This document shows, one piece after another, positions 8,010 through 17,262 of a stretch of 64,000 nt of DNA. The stretch lies in contig CAWFYV010000002.1 in the NCBI GenBank assembly GCA_963820185.1, positions 806,001-870,000 on the forward strand, given 5' to 3'. Under the pieces are notes generated by a model that was not told the origin of the DNA, made no database searches, and was given only the letters and a program-made list of their open reading frames with translations. Made by a program: the position numbers and the translations under genes. Source of the stretch: Aquilonibacter sp963820185. Its GTDB lineage: Bacteria > Vulcanimicrobiota > Vulcanimicrobiia > Vulcanimicrobiales > Vulcanimicrobiaceae. Numbering within the stretch: position 1 is the first letter of the stretch; every line of letters starts with the position of its first letter.

Positions 8010-9446
8010 GTGTTGAATCGGCGGGCGTTCCTTCAGAGCACGACTGGAGTTGCGCTCGCCGCTTCGTCGCTCGGGCTGCTTGGCGCGAGCCGCGCCATCC
8101 CGTGGGCGGACCTTGCGCGCCGTCTCAAGGGGAAGGTCGTACGTCCCGGAGACCAATGGTACAGCGCCTACGCGCAACCGAATAACCTCCGCTACGACGC
8201 CATACTTCCGCAAGCAATTGCAGTGTGCAGCGACGCGCGCGACGTGGGCACATCAATTCTCTTCGCGCGCGAATACGGGGTACCGCTCGTCGCGCGATCG
8301 GGCGGCCACTCGTACGCGGGATATTCGACGACGCCCGGGTTGATGATCGATCTACGTAGCATGAATCGCGTCGCATTCGACGAGCAGACCGGCATCGCCA
8401 CGCTCGGCGGCGGCGCTCGAAACGCAAACGTGTTCGCGGCATTCCGCAGTGGTAATTTCGCGATCACCCACGGACGCTGCCCGTCCGTCGGCACTGCCGG
8501 GTTCGTGCTCGGCGGCGGCATCGGCTTCAATATGCGCGCGCACGGGCTTGCGTGTGATCAGCTGATTGGGACCGAAATCGTCACCGCGGACGGCATGATT
8601 CGCACGGTGCGCGGGAACGACGAGTTGTTCTGGGCTTGTCGCGGCGCGGGCGGCGGGAATTTCGGTATCAACACCTCGTTCTCGTTTCAAACGTATGAAG
8701 TCGGACCGCTGACCGTATTTGACGTGATCTGGAAGCGTGAACCGGAGCGCGTCTTCGAAAGATTGATCGAGGTCCTCGGCCGTGCACCGGCGACGCTCGG
8801 GTCAAAAGTGTCGGCGATTGCGCCCGACGCGAACACGCCCGATATTACGGTGCAACTGCTCGGGCAGTATCAAGGGAGCCCTGCGGAACTGCGCGAGATG
8901 CTTGCGCCGGTCTATGCGATCGCCGAACCCGAGGGCATCGTCAAATACGATCAGTACTGGGCCGCACAAGACGTCCTCGCCGAACCGGGCCATCCGGCGT
9001 ACTATCAGGAACGCTCGCGATTCTTCAATGCGCCGTTCGATCACGACGCGAATGCAACTGTGTTCGAATGGCTTCGCCGTTATCCGCGCACGGCAAAGAC
9101 CGCGGCGTTCAAGGTGTTTCAAACCGGCGCGCGCGTGAACGATCACGGACCGCACGACATGGCTTTTGCCCATCGCCTCAGCCAGTGGTTGAGTTCGATC
9201 GAACTGTACTGGACCCAGACGACGCCGCCCGACGTGCTCGCGCGCAATCTGGCCTGGCTTGACGGATTCTACGACGCCATCGTTCCGCTCGCAAAGGGCG
9301 GCGCCTATCAGAATTTCATCGATCCATCACTACGCGATTGGCACCTTGCCTATCACGACGGCAACTTTCAACACCTACGTAAGATCAAATCGAAATTCGA
9401 TCCCGCAAATGTCTTTCATTTCGCGGAAGGCATTCCCCCGGGTTGA
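8010..9446 (+). CDS. Tat-exported FAD-linked oxidase, berberine-bridge (BBE) type
   Basis: 478 residues starting at GTG. The N-terminus LNRRAFLQSTTGVALAASS is a twin-arginine signal. The FAD_binding_4 domain has ARSGGHSYAGYS with His100, and Cys157 in HGRCPSVGTAGFVLGGG; these match the two attachment residues of bicovalently flavinylated oxidases such as gluco-oligosaccharide oxidase. A C-terminal BBE motif, NFIDPSL...FDPANVFHF, is present. Expected chemistry is oxidation of an alcohol or sugar with O2 or another acceptor in the periplasm; the substrate is not evident. It directly follows a small secreted protein gene. Confidence 0.9.
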   Translation: MLNRRAFLQSTTGVALAASSLGLLGASRAIPWADLARRLKGKVVRPGDQWYSAYAQPNNLRYDAILPQAIAVCSDARDVGTSILFAREYGVPLVARSGGHSYAGYSTTPGLMIDLRSMNRVAFDEQTGIATLGGGARNANVFAAFRSGNFAITHGRCPSVGTAGFVLGGGIGFNMRAHGLACDQLIGTEIVTADGMIRTVRGNDELFWACRGAGGGNFGINTSFSFQTYEVGPLTVFDVIWKREPERVFERLIEVLGRAPATLGSKVSAIAPDANTPDITVQLLGQYQGSPAELREMLAPVYAIAEPEGIVKYDQYWAAQDVLAEPGHPAYYQERSRFFNAPFDHDANATVFEWLRRYPRTAKTAAFKVFQTGARVNDHGPHDMAFAHRLSQWLSSIELYWTQTTPPDVLARNLAWLDGFYDAIVPLAKGGAYQNFIDPSLRDWHLAYHDGNFQHLRKIKSKFDPANVFHFAEGIPPG

Positions 9447-9481
9447 GCCCGAGGGGACTGTCGGGATTCTCCCAACCTGAC

Positions 9482-12040
9482 TTACTTTAGATACTTTCGA
9501 TTTGCGGCCAAAGGGAGATACTTAATCCCAAGCTTATCGCAAATACTCTGACGGTCGGGCGGCGGGACGTGTATCCGAGCAAAGTGATCCAATACAAGAA
9601 ACTTCAGCAACAGGTCGGGAAGCGGGCGGTTCTTGACCCTCTCGGAAACCCTCGTAATCAGCCCCTTCGGGAAGGAGCTTGAGGTCTCGAGCCTGAGAGC
9701 TAGGTTTATGAGCATTTTCGCTTTGGTGCTCTTTTCGGGGAAAACGCGACTGTAGATCGGCTCGAGCTCCGGAGAAGTTATTGCGCGCGCGGTCACCTTC
9801 AATAACCCGTAAGAGGTCAGGAGAGTCAGAATCCAGAGATATCGCTCCGTTTGAGCCCGAATCTTCTGGTCTGGAAGCGATGGGTGCAGCCGGCGTATCG
9901 ATGCGACCACCTTTTCGACAAGTTCTTTGCGTCCGGTTTCTACCTTCTCTAGCGCAACGCTCAAGAGCCTGAGGCCGAGATCGCAGCTCTCCTGCATTAC
10001 CTCGACTTTTGTCTCGGCGACCAATGCAGCCGGAAAGTTCTTGAGAATCTGACCCATTACGCGAATCGCATGTAATGCAGAATTAAACTCACGTGTAAAT
10101 TCCAGCGACGCGGGATCTTTCGGTCCCGTTTCCTCCTTCGTATCCTCTCGATCGAGGCTCGAATCCTCGCTCTTCGCAAGTTCCGCTCTTGCTTCGGTTT
10201 GCGAAGCGCTCGACGTATTCAAGCGGAACGTTTTCGATGTCGATGTTAATCAGTTCGTCGAGCGTCTCAGGCTCGCGACCGGAAAAAAATTCCCGGGCGG
10301 TGGATACGAGTCGGGCGATTATGAATGGGTCGTGAGAGAGGTGCGCTAAGAACATTAGAATGTCCGTAGCTTGATCATCGAAGAGATTTCGCGTCAGGTC
10401 TTCGATGTTGGCGCGCACATCGGTCGTCGCGATATTGTTACTGAGGTAGCTAGCAACGAAATCATTGAAGGAGGGCCACATGAAGAATCTCTTTCTTTCG
10501 GCTTTGCTGATCCTTGCGTGCGCTCTAGAGGAAGCCGAATCAACCCCGCTGCCAGCGTCCAGCTCAGTGATTGCTCCAGTAGAATTGTCACCGATGACCA
10601 CAACGTGTCCAGCGAAAAATGTTAACGCCGATATTAGTGCAATTACATCTTCTGCGCGACCCCTAATGCGGTCAGCATTGTCGATAATCAGAACGCGGCG
10701 CTCCGCGGCGAGCTGCAGGTATGCCTCGCCGTTGGCGTCGCCGTATTGACGTTTTGCTCTCTGGCGACAATCGCTGAATTCCGGATCTGGCGCGCATTCC
10801 TGCGCTCGCGCCGTCGAGATAAAGTGGAACGTACCGAGCGGCGGCAAAATCAATGTAGAGGCTCTTGGCCAATGAGGTGCGTCCGCTTTTTGGTGGACCA
10901 GAGACGAATGTAAGTGCCCGGCTCTCGATCCCCTTGAATACACTTTCACTCGCGACGCGCGCCCGCTTTCGCCTCAAGGTTGGATCTAGAAGTGACTCCA
11001 GTAGCTCTGGATAGAGATAGACGTCCCTTAGGAACTGTTTGCCCTGACGCTCCTTGTAGTTAGGGATGCCAATGTCGTTTAACAAGCCAAAAATTGTGGT
11101 GTCGCGTCCAGCAGGCCGCGATTTGCAATGCCTTTAGGGGCAGGGGTTCCCAATCGGCCACTAGACTCTGAGAAACATACCGATTGCCCTCCCATTGGAA
11201 GTGGAAGAATTGATAGCGCTCTTGCTCGGTATCAACCATCATGACATTAAAAGCACTCGCTTCAGGATCTGCATGCTCTTGTAGGGCGGCGCCTTCGATA
11301 TAGGTCGTTGAAAATCGATGGTCCGGCTTGTACTTAACGGTGCGGTCATGTTCATGTTCGTGACCGGTCAGAATCAAATCAGACCGCGACTCAACATCTC
11401 GACTGAACTGCTTCGATTGTGGATGTAACCAGTTATAAGGGTGGTGAAAGATTGTGATCGTGAACGCGCTATGCTCCAGGTCTTTAGCGAAATCCGCCGG
11501 GACCAAGAGTGTCCCTGGCTGTTCTTTTATCGATGACATCCAAGCGGTATTGATACTGCGAATGATTAGTTCTTCGCCGGCGAACGGTGAACCGATACTC
11601 GTAGGAGGCTCCCGTGCCCGTTGGCGCGTCTAGACCGTTGGACAACCGGTCGCGGAAAACAAAAAATGCTTCCTGCGGAACCAGGCATGCGTCAACGATG
11701 GAGGAGTCACAGGTTTTGACGGCTCGTCAATGTTGCGCTGATCAGAGCTTTGCGGGCGCCGCTATCCTTATCGAAGTCCAGATCATGATTCCCAGGTGCC
11801 AAGACAAAGTGCATGGGTTTGCCGACGGATGCTTGTATCTCGTCGAAAAAGCGTAATGCGAGCTCATATTGCGACGCCTAGCCTGAATATGCGATGTCGA
11901 CGCCAACCGCGCAAACGATCAGATCAGAGCCGTCATCGCGACTTCTTATAGCGCTCCCGATTTTTTCCGCGCGAGACAGAACAGCATCGGACGATTTAGG
12001 CGACGTGAATGTCACTCAGATGAGCTATCAAGACGCGCAA
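9482..12040 (-). pseudogene. Decayed metallophosphoesterase-P-loop NTPase gene (candidate former defence/STAND gene)
   Basis: One gene of about 850 codons read in pieces across frames, starting at a TTG near 12040 behind a GGGGG. Pieces in order: metallophosphoesterase motifs HLSDIH (~12025), VDIAYSG, APGNHD (~11785), FHHPYNW and TGHEHEHD (~11360); P-loop GPPKSGRTSLAKSL (~10895); Walker B-like VLIIDNADR (~10690); then helical C-terminal pieces ending at 9482. Breaks: frameshifts near 12005, 11707, 11575, 11090, 10800 and 10210, and an in-frame TAG at 11878-11880. Base composition is visibly AT-richer than its neighbours, suggesting transfer. The phosphoesterase-plus-NTPase layout resembles signal-transducing NTPases. 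No function survives as read. Confidence 0.8.
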
Positions 12041-12281
12041 TGATTCAACCCCCGCTACATACGCATTGACCGGGTTTCGCCGATCTCGAATAGTTTACTT
12101 ACGAGATGGTTCCTTTGGCTCACGACGCGACCAACTGACCCGGCGAAGGTGGCGCATGTCGCGCCCAGCGCTTCAGCGCGTAATCAAAGTATGAATTTTT
12201 TCGACGGGGCCTTGGCACCCGACGGCTAGCCAGCGGGAAGAGCAGAGAAGGCGGATTATTCCATCGAACACCAGTTCGCCT

Positions 12282-12310
12282 TTGCCCTTGCTCTCCTCAG
12301 CGGGTATAGT
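12282..12310 (+). promoter_or_regulatory. Sigma70-type promoter of the dcw cluster
   Basis: TTGCCC (12282-12287), a 17-bp spacer, and TATAGT (12305-12310). Predicted transcription start is about 12317, just inside the MraZ-box array. The rest of the ~300-bp stretch from 12041 to here shows no gene: only AT-rich sequence left beside the relic and a short run of Ts near 12195. Confidence 0.75.
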
Positions 12311-12340
12311 GGTGTGAAGTGGTGCTAGGTGGAGCCGTGG
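12309..12340 (+). promoter_or_regulatory. MraZ-binding box array (GTGG repeats)
   Basis: GTGG occurs at 12309, 12319 and 12329 with exact 10-bp spacing, with a further copy at 12337. MraZ is known to bind direct repeats of this kind, one helical turn apart, upstream of its own gene and repress the cluster. The array overlaps the -10 element and the predicted start site, as expected for repression. Confidence 0.75.
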
Positions 12341-12349
12341 GGAGGGACT

Positions 12350-12793
12350 TTGCACGCGGAGCTGCCGCGCTTTACGGGTTCGGTGGAGCACGCCCTCGAT
12401 GAAAAGGGCCGCCTCATCGTCCCTGCGCGCTTTCGGGAACGTCTTGGGGCGGGCTTCGTCATCACGATTGCCCAGCCTGAGCCATGCCTTGCGCTCTACC
12501 CCAGCGTTACGTGGGCCGAGTTCTGCACGCGCCTGGAGGAGGCTCCACGCAAAGATGAGCGTTTCCGTCGCCTTGTGCGCAACATCTTCGCACATACAGA
12601 GGAAGTGGCGTGCGATGCACAAGGGCGGCTGCTGATCCCAGCCGCGCAACGCGGCTACGCTTCCATCGACCACGACGTGGTCTCCATCGGTGCGCTCACC
12701 CGCGTCGAGATCTGGGCCAAGGAACAATATTCCGCGCACGCTGCGCCGGAGGGCGAGGTGGCCGAGTTCATGGCCGACCTCGGGCTCTTCTGA
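12350..12793 (+). CDS. mraZ: Transcriptional regulator MraZ
   Basis: 147 residues from a TTG at 12350, with GGAGGG four to five bases upstream. A GTG at 12329 would give 154 residues, but it lies inside the MraZ boxes, has no ribosome site and adds residues not found in the family. Two AbrB-like halves are visible: HALDEKGRLIVPARFRERL near the start and VACDAQGRLLIPAAQR in the second half. MraZ forms a ring that binds its operator and represses the dcw cluster. First gene of the cluster, 12 bp before rsmH. Confidence 0.92.
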   Translation: MHAELPRFTGSVEHALDEKGRLIVPARFRERLGAGFVITIAQPEPCLALYPSVTWAEFCTRLEEAPRKDERFRRLVRNIFAHTEEVACDAQGRLLIPAAQRGYASIDHDVVSIGALTRVEIWAKEQYSAHAAPEGEVAEFMADLGLF

Positions 12794-12805
12794 TGGGATG
12801 CCTCC

Positions 12806-13681
12806 ATGATGCACGTCTCCGTCTTGCTCGATGCGGCGATCGACTACTTGGCGATCCAGCCGGATGGGACGTACGTCGATGCGACCTTTGGGGCGGGCGG
12901 ACATTCACGCGCGATACTTTCGCATCTTGCGCCGACGGGCCGGTTGATCGCGATCGATGCCGACCCCGACGCGATTGCACGCGCACAAACGATAACCGAT
13001 CCGAACTTCACCTTCGTCCATGCGAATTTCTCGGAACTTCGTCGGGTCCTGAACGACTGCGGGGTGGCGCAGGTCGACGGAGTGCTTTTCGATTTAGGAG
13101 TTTCGTCGATGCAGCTGGATAATGCAGAGCGCGGCTTCTCGTTTCGTGATGACGCGCCAATGGATATGCGGATGAATCCCTACGTGGGCCGCAGCGCCTA
13201 CGATATTCTCTCGACCGCGACCGAAAGCGAACTCGCCGACATCTTCTTCATGTACGGCGAAGAGCGCGCGGCGCGACGCATCGCGCGTGCGATTGTCGTG
13301 CGGCGCGACAAGGGCATGCTACCGAAGACCACCTACGAATTTGCCGCGTTCGTGTCGGGGGTCGTGCACCGGCCCGGGAAGCGGGAGCGCATCCACCCCG
13401 CCACGCGCGTCTTCCAAGCGTTACGCATTGCCGTCAACGACGAGCTCGGCGTGCTGCGCAAGGGCATCGTCGCGGCAGTCGACACGTTGCGCGGCGCCGG
13501 CCGCATCGTAGCGATCAGTTTCCACTCGCTCGAGGATCGCATCGTGAAGCAAACCTTCCGCGATGACGAGCGCCTCGAGGTGCTCACCAAAAAGCCGCTC
13601 GTGCCATCGGAGCGCGAGATGGCTGAAAACCCCCGTGCACGCAGCGCAAAAATGCGTGCCGCCCAACGGAAAGCTAGTTAA
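12806..13681 (+). CDS. rsmH: 16S rRNA (cytosine(1402)-N(4))-methyltransferase
   Basis: 291 residues. SAM-binding motif I reads DATFGAGGHSRAIL, followed by the family blocks LFDLGVSSMQLDNAERGFSF, PMDMRMNP and RIVAISFHSLEDRIVKQ. It methylates C1402 of 16S rRNA in the ribosomal P site. Second gene of the dcw cluster as in most bacteria. Either of two adjacent ATGs (12806, 12809) could start it. Its TAA shares one base with the next gene's ATG (TAATG). Confidence 0.95.
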   Translation: MMHVSVLLDAAIDYLAIQPDGTYVDATFGAGGHSRAILSHLAPTGRLIAIDADPDAIARAQTITDPNFTFVHANFSELRRVLNDCGVAQVDGVLFDLGVSSMQLDNAERGFSFRDDAPMDMRMNPYVGRSAYDILSTATESELADIFFMYGEERAARRIARAIVVRRDKGMLPKTTYEFAAFVSGVVHRPGKRERIHPATRVFQALRIAVNDELGVLRKGIVAAVDTLRGAGRIVAISFHSLEDRIVKQTFRDDERLEVLTKKPLVPSEREMAENPRARSAKMRAAQRKAS

Positions 13682-14085
13682 TGGTAGCTCCACAACGGAT
13701 TCGCAATCCTCGCAGCGCGCGCACCGCGACGCAAACGCGCATCGTCAAGAACACGCGTGCGCGCTATAGCGCCATCATGCGTGTCACCGTCGCCTTGTGC
13801 GTTGTACTGGTTGGTTTCATGACGTACGTGATGTTGTGGGCGAACGCGACCAGCCTCACGTACCAGCTCGACAAGGCGCATCGCTCGCGCGACGCGCTGC
13901 AAGAGCAGACCGCCCGGCTCGACGATCGCATCGCGCAAGCTTCCTCCGAAGAGCGGCTTGCGGCGATCGCCGCCAAACTGCAGATGCACGACGCGCTAAC
14001 CTTCGCCGTCGTCCGCGTCGATGCGCCGGTTGTCGTTGCGAAGTCGAGGTTCCCGATGTTCGACGCGATCCTCGCCTGGTTCTAA
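13681..14085 (+). CDS. ftsL: FtsL-like cell division protein
   Basis: 134 residues: a basic cytoplasmic tail of ~32 residues, one transmembrane helix (about 33-55), then a short heptad-like coiled coil (LTYQLDKAHRSRDALQEQ) and a C-terminal segment. Sequence conservation in FtsL is low, so the call rests on topology plus position between rsmH and ftsI. It would help hold the FtsW-FtsI synthase in the divisome. ftsI starts 3 bp downstream. Confidence 0.72.
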   Translation: MVAPQRIRNPRSARTATQTRIVKNTRARYSAIMRVTVALCVVLVGFMTYVMLWANATSLTYQLDKAHRSRDALQEQTARLDDRIAQASSEERLAAIAAKLQMHDALTFAVVRVDAPVVVAKSRFPMFDAILAWF

Positions 14086-14088
14086 CCC

Positions 14089-15814
14089 GTGGCGCGCACG
14101 CTCCACCACCGAGCCTTCGCGCGCGTCGCACCGATGCGCGCGAAACTGTTTTTCTATCTCTGCGCTGCGATGGCGCTCTATCTCGGCGTGCGCCTCTATC
14201 TCGTCCAAGTCGTGCAAGGTCCGACCCTCGCGGCCAAGGCGCTCGCACAGCGCTCCGACACCGTCGAAGTCTTTGCACGGCGTGGGTTCATTGCCGATCG
14301 GAACGGCACGGTGCTCGTACGCTCTCTTCCCTCCGAGAGCGTCTACGCCGTGCCCCACGACCTGACCGATCCCGATGCCACCGTCGCAAAACTGCAAGCG
14401 ATCTTCGGCAAGCTCGAACCCGCCACGATCGCGCAATTGCACGACAAGTCGCTGTGGTTCGTGTGGATCGCGCGCAAGGTGCCAGTCGAGATCGCCGATC
14501 GCGTGCGCAAGGCCGACCTCGGCGGCGTGCAGCTCAAAGAAGAGCCGACCGGCAAGCGCATCGATACCGTCGGCAACATGGCCTCGACGCTACTGGGCTT
14601 CGTCGGCACGGATGAAAACGGGCTCGACGGCCTGGAGTACCAGTTCGACGAGCTCTTACGCGGCAAGTCCGGCCAGGTCTCGCTCGAAACCGACGATCTC
14701 GGGCGCCCGATTCCCTTCGGGCACGAAACGGTCGTGACAGCCTGCGCAGCCCGGGCTCTCGCTTGCATTGACCATCGACTCGTACTTGCAGTTCGTCAGC
14801 GAAGAAGCGCTCGACCAAGCGGTCGCGAAAGCTCATGCCAAAGACGGCACGGCCATCGTGATGGACCCGTGGACCGGCGAGATTCTGGCTATGGCGAACA
14901 TCCCGCACTTCGATCCGAACCACTTCTGGAAATATCCCTCGAACGATTACCGCGACCGTGCCGTTGCGGATGCCTATGAGCCTGGCTCCACGTTCAAGCT
15001 GGTCACGGCGGCGGCGGCGCTCGCGTCGGGTCGCGTGACGTTGCAAACGCGCTTCCCCGCGCGCGATACGCTGACGCTCGACGGCAAGACGATTCACAAC
15101 GCCGACGACGACATGCCGATCAAAGGCTCGACCGAAACGCTGCAAGAGATCGTCGAGTACTCGCACAACGTCGGCGCCGCTGAAGTCGGCATGGCGACGG
15201 GCTCGCAGCATTTCTACGACATGGAGCGCGATGCGGGTTTCGGCGCGTCGAGCGACGTCGAGCTGCCGGGCGAGAGTCCGGGGATCGTGCCCTCGCCGGC
15301 GGAATGGAGCGAACTGTCGCTGCCGACGATGTCGTTCGGCCAAGGTGTCTCGGTGACGCCAATCGCGATGGCACGCTACTACTGCGCAATCGCCAACGGC
15401 GGCATGTTGCTGCGTCCGCGTATCGTGCATGCGATCGAAGATCAGCACGGCAAACTCGTCTATCAATATCCGCCCGAAGTCGAGCACCGCGTCTTCTCGC
15501 AAAAGATCGCGTCCGAGTTGCGGACGTTCTTGCGCGCGGTCGTGACCGGGGGCACCGGTAAAGGCGTCGCGGAAGTAAAGGGCTACACGACCGCCGGCAA
15601 GACCGGCACGGCGCAGATGGTGGTCCACGGCGTCTATTCACCGGGACAGTATGTGGCGTCGTTCATCGGCATGATTCCGGCCGAGCATCCGCGCTACGTG
15701 ATCTACGTGAAGATCGAAGATCCGCAGGGCGTGTACTATGGCGGCTACGTCGCGGGCCCGGTCTTTAGGAAGATCGCGCGCGAAGCGATGCTCCACGCGG
15801 GCGTCTTACCGTGA
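14089..15814 (+). CDS. ftsI: Division transpeptidase (class B PBP, FtsI-like); one frameshift in this sequence
   Basis: Cross-links septal peptidoglycan. The first reading frame runs from a GTG at 14089 and gives a transmembrane helix (~residues 20-42) and the pedestal (RRGFIADRNGTVL, NGLDGLEYQFDELL). The second frame carries the transpeptidase: ALTIDSYLQF, SxxK in EPGSTFKL, SxN in YSHN and KTGT in AGKTGTAQM. The join is near 14735: removing one base restores VVQPAQPGLSLALTID, the expected linker. All catalytic motifs are intact, so this is either a sequencing error or a very recent lesion. There are no PASTA repeats. Its stop overlaps the murE start. Confidence 0.88.
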
Positions 15815-17262
15815 CGGTCGCCCAATTCGTCGCGCGCTTGCCCGCAAGTACGCAGGTCGTCGGCGATCCGAATCTGGAGATTACGTCGCTCGTGGTCGAT
15901 TCGCGCAAAGCCACACCGGGCGCGGTCTTTGTCGCGGTGCGCGGCGAACGTGTCGACGGGCATGCGTTTGTCGATGCCGCCGTGCGACGTGGCGCAACTG
16001 CTGTTGTGGTGGAAGAATCGCGTGCGCAGAACGTGCCCGCCGGCGTAACGGCGATCTTGGTGCCCGAGTCGCGGCGCGCTCTCTCGATTATCGCTGCGAC
16101 CTTCTATGGCGATCCGTCACACAATCTCGACGTCCTCGGCGTCACCGGTACAAACGGCAAAACGACAACCACGCGCATGATCGCGTCGATTCTCGAAACC
16201 TCCGGCCGGCCGTGCGGCGTGATCGGCACGGTCGGCGCGGAATTCCGCGACAAGAAGTGGGATCTCGAGAACACCACGCCGCTGCCGCCCGAGTTGCACA
16301 GCCTCTTCGCGCAGATGCGCGAGCTTGGCGCATGGGCGGTCGCGATGGAGGTCAGTTCGCACGCACTCGTACTCGATCGCGTCGAAGACGTGCGCTTTCG
16401 CGTCGCGGCGCTGACCAACATCACCCGCGATCATCTCGACTTTCATCAAACGCTCGAAGCCTACGCGGCCGCAAAGCACCGGCTCTTCAGCTTGGCGGCG
16501 GCCGCGGTGCTCAACGTCGACGACGAGCACGGCGAGCGTTGGCTCACGCAGACGCGCGGGCGCATCCCGACGTTAACTTACTCCCTGCGCGCGAACGCCG
16601 ATCTCGTCGCGAGTCAGATCGAGACCTATGCATCGGGTAGCGAGTTCAACGTCGACGGCACCCAGATGCGTATCCATCTGCCGGGACTCTTCAACGTGCA
16701 CAACGCGCTTGCCGCAATCGGCGTCGCCGTGACGCTTGGGATCGATCTCGCAACCTGTGCGAAAGGCCTCGATGCGCTCGAGCGCGTGCGCGGGCGGATG
16801 GAACACGTCAGCGGTGGCGACGTCGACGTCGTGGTCGATTACTCGCATACGCCCGATTCGCTCGAGAATGCGTTGATTGCGCTGCGCGAGACCACGCCGC
16901 ACAAACTCGCCGTCGTCTTCGGGTGCGGTGGCGATCGCGATCGCGGCAAACGGCCCGAGATGGGACGGATCGCGGCGTCGTATGCTGATCGGATCTACGT
17001 GACGAGCGACAACCCGCGCAGCGAGAAGCCCGAAGCGATCCTGGCCGAGATCGAAATTGGGATTGGCACGCATCCGCACGTACGCGAAGTCGATCGGCGC
17101 AAAGCGATCCATCGTGCGATCGAAGAGGCGGAGCCGGGCGACGTGGTGTTGATCGCGGGCAAGGGCCACGAGACGTATCAGATCATCGGCGAGCAAACGC
17201 TGCCCTTCGACGATGCCGAAGTTGCGCACGATGCGCTCGCCGCACGGGGAGCGCGCACGTGA
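15811..17262 (+). CDS. murE: UDP-MurNAc-L-Ala-D-Glu:meso-diaminopimelate ligase
   Basis: 483 residues starting at GTG, overlapping the ftsI stop (GTGA). ATP site GVTGTNGKTTTTRM, the EVSSHAL block around the Mur-ligase centre, and DNPRSE near residue 397. DNPR is the known signature for choosing meso-diaminopimelate rather than lysine, so the peptidoglycan is probably DAP-type. It adds the third residue of the stem peptide in the cytoplasm. Its own stop overlaps the murF start by four bases. Confidence 0.95.
   Translation: MTVAQFVARLPASTQVVGDPNLEITSLVVDSRKATPGAVFVAVRGERVDGHAFVDAAVRRGATAVVVEESRAQNVPAGVTAILVPESRRALSIIAATFYGDPSHNLDVLGVTGTNGKTTTTRMIASILETSGRPCGVIGTVGAEFRDKKWDLENTTPLPPELHSLFAQMRELGAWAVAMEVSSHALVLDRVEDVRFRVAALTNITRDHLDFHQTLEAYAAAKHRLFSLAAAAVLNVDDEHGERWLTQTRGRIPTLTYSLRANADLVASQIETYASGSEFNVDGTQMRIHLPGLFNVHNALAAIGVAVTLGIDLATCAKGLDALERVRGRMEHVSGGDVDVVVDYSHTPDSLENALIALRETTPHKLAVVFGCGGDRDRGKRPEMGRIAASYADRIYVTSDNPRSEKPEAILAEIEIGIGTHPHVREVDRRKAIHRAIEEAEPGDVVLIAGKGHETYQIIGEQTLPFDDAEVAHDALAARGART

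Noticed and set aside
9482..12040. Four separate small genes of unknown function
   Set aside because: Each fragment continues the previous one's domain in another frame, in the order of a single phosphoesterase-NTPase protein, so one pseudogene explains them better.
12173..12904. Open frame opposite mraZ and its promoter
   Set aside because: It would run through the promoter, MraZ boxes and the mraZ gene; no family resemblance.
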